Shown: positions 5,871 to 6,819 of the stretch, one piece after another
Layout of the letters: the number at the start of each line of letters is the position of its first letter
Position numbering within the stretch: the stretch's first letter is position 1
NCBI GenBank assembly: GCA_005773095.1
Contig: SXHT01000250.1
Coordinates: 1-6,819 of the forward strand
Direction: 5' to 3'
DNA length: 6,819 nt
Origin: Planctomycetaceae bacterium
GTDB taxonomy: Bacteria > Planctomycetota > Planctomycetia > Pirellulales > PALSA-1355
Notes under the pieces: model-generated
Told to the model about the DNA's origin: nothing
The model's input: the letters and a program-made list of their open reading frames with translations, nothing else
Databases searched by the model: none
Translations under genes and position numbers: made by a program

Positions 5871-6362
5871 ATGTCCAGTTTTGAACGCGAGGGCTACCAA
5901 TGGCGCGAGACATATTTTGTGTTCTTCGACCGCGCGAGTAGGCCTTCGCTCAAGCAGATCGAAAAACGGCTGCATCAACTCAGCAAGCGGTTTGAACTTG
6001 ACGGTGGAACAGCCGACGAGCAGGGGCATTTTGAATCGATCACGCTCATTTCGGATAGTGACTTCGCCGCGGTCGACATCGCTTACGAAGAAGGCGAGGA
6101 AGTGCTCGAGCAGGCTGCCTTGTTGGCTAAAGAGTTCAAACTTTCGCAGCTCGATGCGGACGAGCGAGAAAAGTTCAAGCGACTGCCGAAGCTCGACGCC
6201 CGCTTCGATCTCTTGCACTTCGAGCATACGGCCGACGAGGATCCGTTGGACGAAGAGGATGACGAGATGCTCGACCCGAGTGCCTTGCTGCTTGTGCTCG
6301 ACGCGGTCCTCGAGCTAACCGACGGAGTGGGCATCGATCCGGCTTCAGGGTCGTTTGTTTAG
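5871..6362 (+). CDS. Acidic cytoplasmic protein of unknown function
   Basis: 163 residues, ATG 5871, four bases after the previous stop. No clear ribosome binding site is visible, which fits translational coupling. The same frame stays open upstream but only as a shadow of the previous gene. The N-terminal half (YQWRETYFVFFDRASRPSLKQIEKRL, then FESITLISDSDFAAVDIAYEEGEEV) reads like an alpha/beta domain of about 90 residues. It is followed by a helical region (VLEQAALLAKEFK) and an acidic linker (DEDPLDEEDDEM, about 122-133), and ends in a hydrophobic helix (SALLLVLDAVLELT). No catalytic motif, signal peptide or membrane segment was seen. It shares an operon and promoter with the 82-residue protein, so the two may act together. 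It is probably a clade-restricted family; I cannot name it. Confidence 0.82.
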   Translation: MSSFEREGYQWRETYFVFFDRASRPSLKQIEKRLHQLSKRFELDGGTADEQGHFESITLISDSDFAAVDIAYEEGEEVLEQAALLAKEFKLSQLDADEREKFKRLPKLDARFDLLHFEHTADEDPLDEEDDEMLDPSALLLVLDAVLELTDGVGIDPASGSFV

Positions 6363-6392
6363 GCAGCCATCCCGGCGCGTTGCCTATTTTTT
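6360..6392 (+). terminator. Hairpin plus T6, terminator of the two-gene operon
   Basis: TAGGCA (6360-6365) pairs with TGCCTA (6381-6386) and is followed by TTTTTT (6387-6392), the layout of an intrinsic terminator for plus-strand transcripts. The stem is short (6 bp) with a 15-base loop. Its first three bases are the TAG stop of the plus-strand gene, and its last three, read on the other strand, are the TAG stop of the converging gene. Confidence 0.45.
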
Positions 6393-6530
6393 CCTGGCTG
6401 GCTTCTTCTTTCCGGGGGACTTCTTGGCAGCCGAACGGGTCGGCTTGGCCATCTTCTTGTGACCCTTGGAGAAGATGGAATCCCAGTTCTCAGAGTACTT
6501 CTTGGTAGCACCTACGCGAACAATAGACAC
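6384..6530 (-). CDS. 48-residue lysine-rich small protein, GTG start
   Basis: A short frame on the minus strand starting GTG 6530 and ending TAG 6384-6386. AAGGA (6540-6544) lies nine bases before the GTG, and no in-frame ATG exists before an in-frame TAG upstream, so GTG is the likely start. The protein begins MSIVRVGATKKYSENWDSIF and continues into a basic tail with KKMAKPTRSAAKKSPGKKK and a final ARKK. It has 13 Lys and 3 Arg against 2 acidic residues. The tail resembles the SPKK-type, alanine-lysine C-termini of histone H1-like and other nucleic-acid-binding proteins, which suggests DNA or RNA binding. The N-terminal MSIVRVG reminds me of small uncharacterised planctomycete proteins, but this is memory, not a search. 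It converges on the plus-strand operon with 21 bases between the stops. Confidence 0.7.
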   Translation of the reverse strand: MSIVRVGATKKYSENWDSIFSKGHKKMAKPTRSAAKKSPGKKKPARKK

Positions 6531-6539
6531 GGCAACGGA

Positions 6540-6544
6540 TCCTT
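6540..6544 (-). promoter_or_regulatory. Ribosome binding site of the lysine-rich small gene
   Basis: AAGGA on the minus strand, nine bases before GTG 6530. It is what makes the GTG the credible start. Upstream, TTGACC (6602-6607) is a possible -35 but has no good -10 at 17 bases, so the promoter is unresolved. TTAG-type tandem repeats lie at 6575-6586. Confidence 0.55.
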
Positions 6545-6635
6545 TCTTACGATTCGGGATGAAATTGCATTCCGTAACTAACTAACTGAATCGAACAGGT
6601 CGGTCAAGCGGGGAAAATGAGCCTGCCGTCGCAAT

Positions 6636-6651
6636 CGCGATTTTCCTCGCG
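6636..6651 (-). terminator. Weak hairpin downstream of the ettA-like gene
   Basis: CGCGA and TCGCG form a 5-bp stem with a six-base loop, 11 bases past the stop of the ettA-like gene. No T-run follows, so it may be an mRNA end structure rather than a terminator. If there is no termination here, the lysine-rich gene 132 bases downstream could be read from the ettA transcript. Confidence 0.25.
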
Positions 6652-6662
6652 GAACCTTGCCG

Positions 6663-6819
6663 TCAGTGCTGGAGTTTCTTGTAGTGAAACCGGTGCGGCT
6701 GGTCGGCGGCGATTCCCAGGCGTTCCTTGCGCTGTGTTTCGTAGGTGTCGAAATTTCCTTCGCACCAGTGAACGTAGCCGTCCCCCTCGAATGCGAGAAT
6801 GTGCGTGGCGACGCGATCG
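6663..6819 (-). CDS. ettA: EttA-like ABC-F translation factor, C-terminal end (5' cut by window)
   Basis: The last 51 codons of a gene that enters from the right edge, ending TGA 6663-6665. The peptide begins DRVATHILAFEGDGYVHWCE, continues with GNFDTYETQRKERLG and ends HRFHYKKLQH. This is the typical end of the second ATPase domain of EttA: the DRxATHIL that follows the switch-His region, the EGN(F/Y)xxYE segment, and the basic HRxxYxKL tail. EttA is a cytoplasmic ABC-F ATPase that binds the ribosomal E site and controls the first elongation steps according to energy status. No catalytic Walker motif lies in this part, so the assignment rests on the tail alone; another ABC-F member is possible but less likely. 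Confidence 0.82.
   Translation of the reverse strand, partial: DRVATHILAFEGDGYVHWCEGNFDTYETQRKERLGIAADQPHRFHYKKLQH

Noticed and set aside
5289..6227. 312-codon minus-strand frame
   Set aside because: It lies opposite two well-supported plus-strand genes with a promoter, and has Arg-rich antisense composition and no ribosome binding site.
1..6819. CRISPR array, tRNA, rRNA, tmRNA, SRP or RNase P RNA, IS elements
   Set aside because: No regular spaced repeats, cloverleaf, diagnostic conserved RNA motif, or transposase-like frame with terminal repeats was found by eye.

Overview
The window looks like a piece of a Planctomycetota chromosome, most likely of the Pirellula/Rhodopirellula type. This is inference from gene content, not from a marker gene. 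It holds an RTX-repeat protein with the LExLExRxxLSA N-terminal motif typical of exported planctomycete proteins, a planctomycete-style TadE/G-like protein, several unnamed small genes, and the end of an EttA-type ABC-F gene. Genes are separated by long, GC-rich, hairpin-rich spacers. No integrase, transposase, phage, CRISPR, tRNA or rRNA signal was seen.

Layout, left to right. (1) Positions 1-954 (+) are the 3' part of a gene whose C-terminal domain resembles nucleoside diphosphate kinase. It keeps the active-site His context, but the usual KPD motif is lost. (2) 955-1292 is a spacer with strong stem-loops, including two that cannot form together. (3) 1293-2243 (-) encodes a 316-residue RTX (Ca2+ beta-roll) protein. 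(4) 2244-3125 is about 880 bases with no convincing gene. It contains small hairpins, a TTGACA box, and a 90-base leader nearly free of A just before a strong GGAGG site. (5) 3126-3797 and 3806-5008 (+) form a two-gene operon: an exported protein of unknown function, then a TadE/G-like membrane protein. The second ribosome binding site overlaps the stop codon of the first gene. (6) 5009-5593 is a spacer with a GC-rich hairpin, a long imperfect inverted repeat, and a perfect extended -10 promoter. (7) 5618-5866 and 5871-6362 (+) are two tightly spaced genes of unknown function driven by that promoter. (8) 6384-6530 (-) is a 48-codon GTG-start gene for a very lysine-rich protein, converging on the previous operon. 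(9) 6663-6819 (-) is the last 51 codons of an ettA-like gene.

The Tad pair probably works in the envelope (pilus-like or surface assembly). The RTX protein is probably surface-exposed or secreted, but no type I secretion genes are visible. The remaining genes have no visible link to each other. I see no clear new multi-gene system. The most interesting items are the degenerate NDPK-like protein, the very short lysine-rich gene, the 18-residue periodicity of the RTX region, and the structured non-coding stretches.
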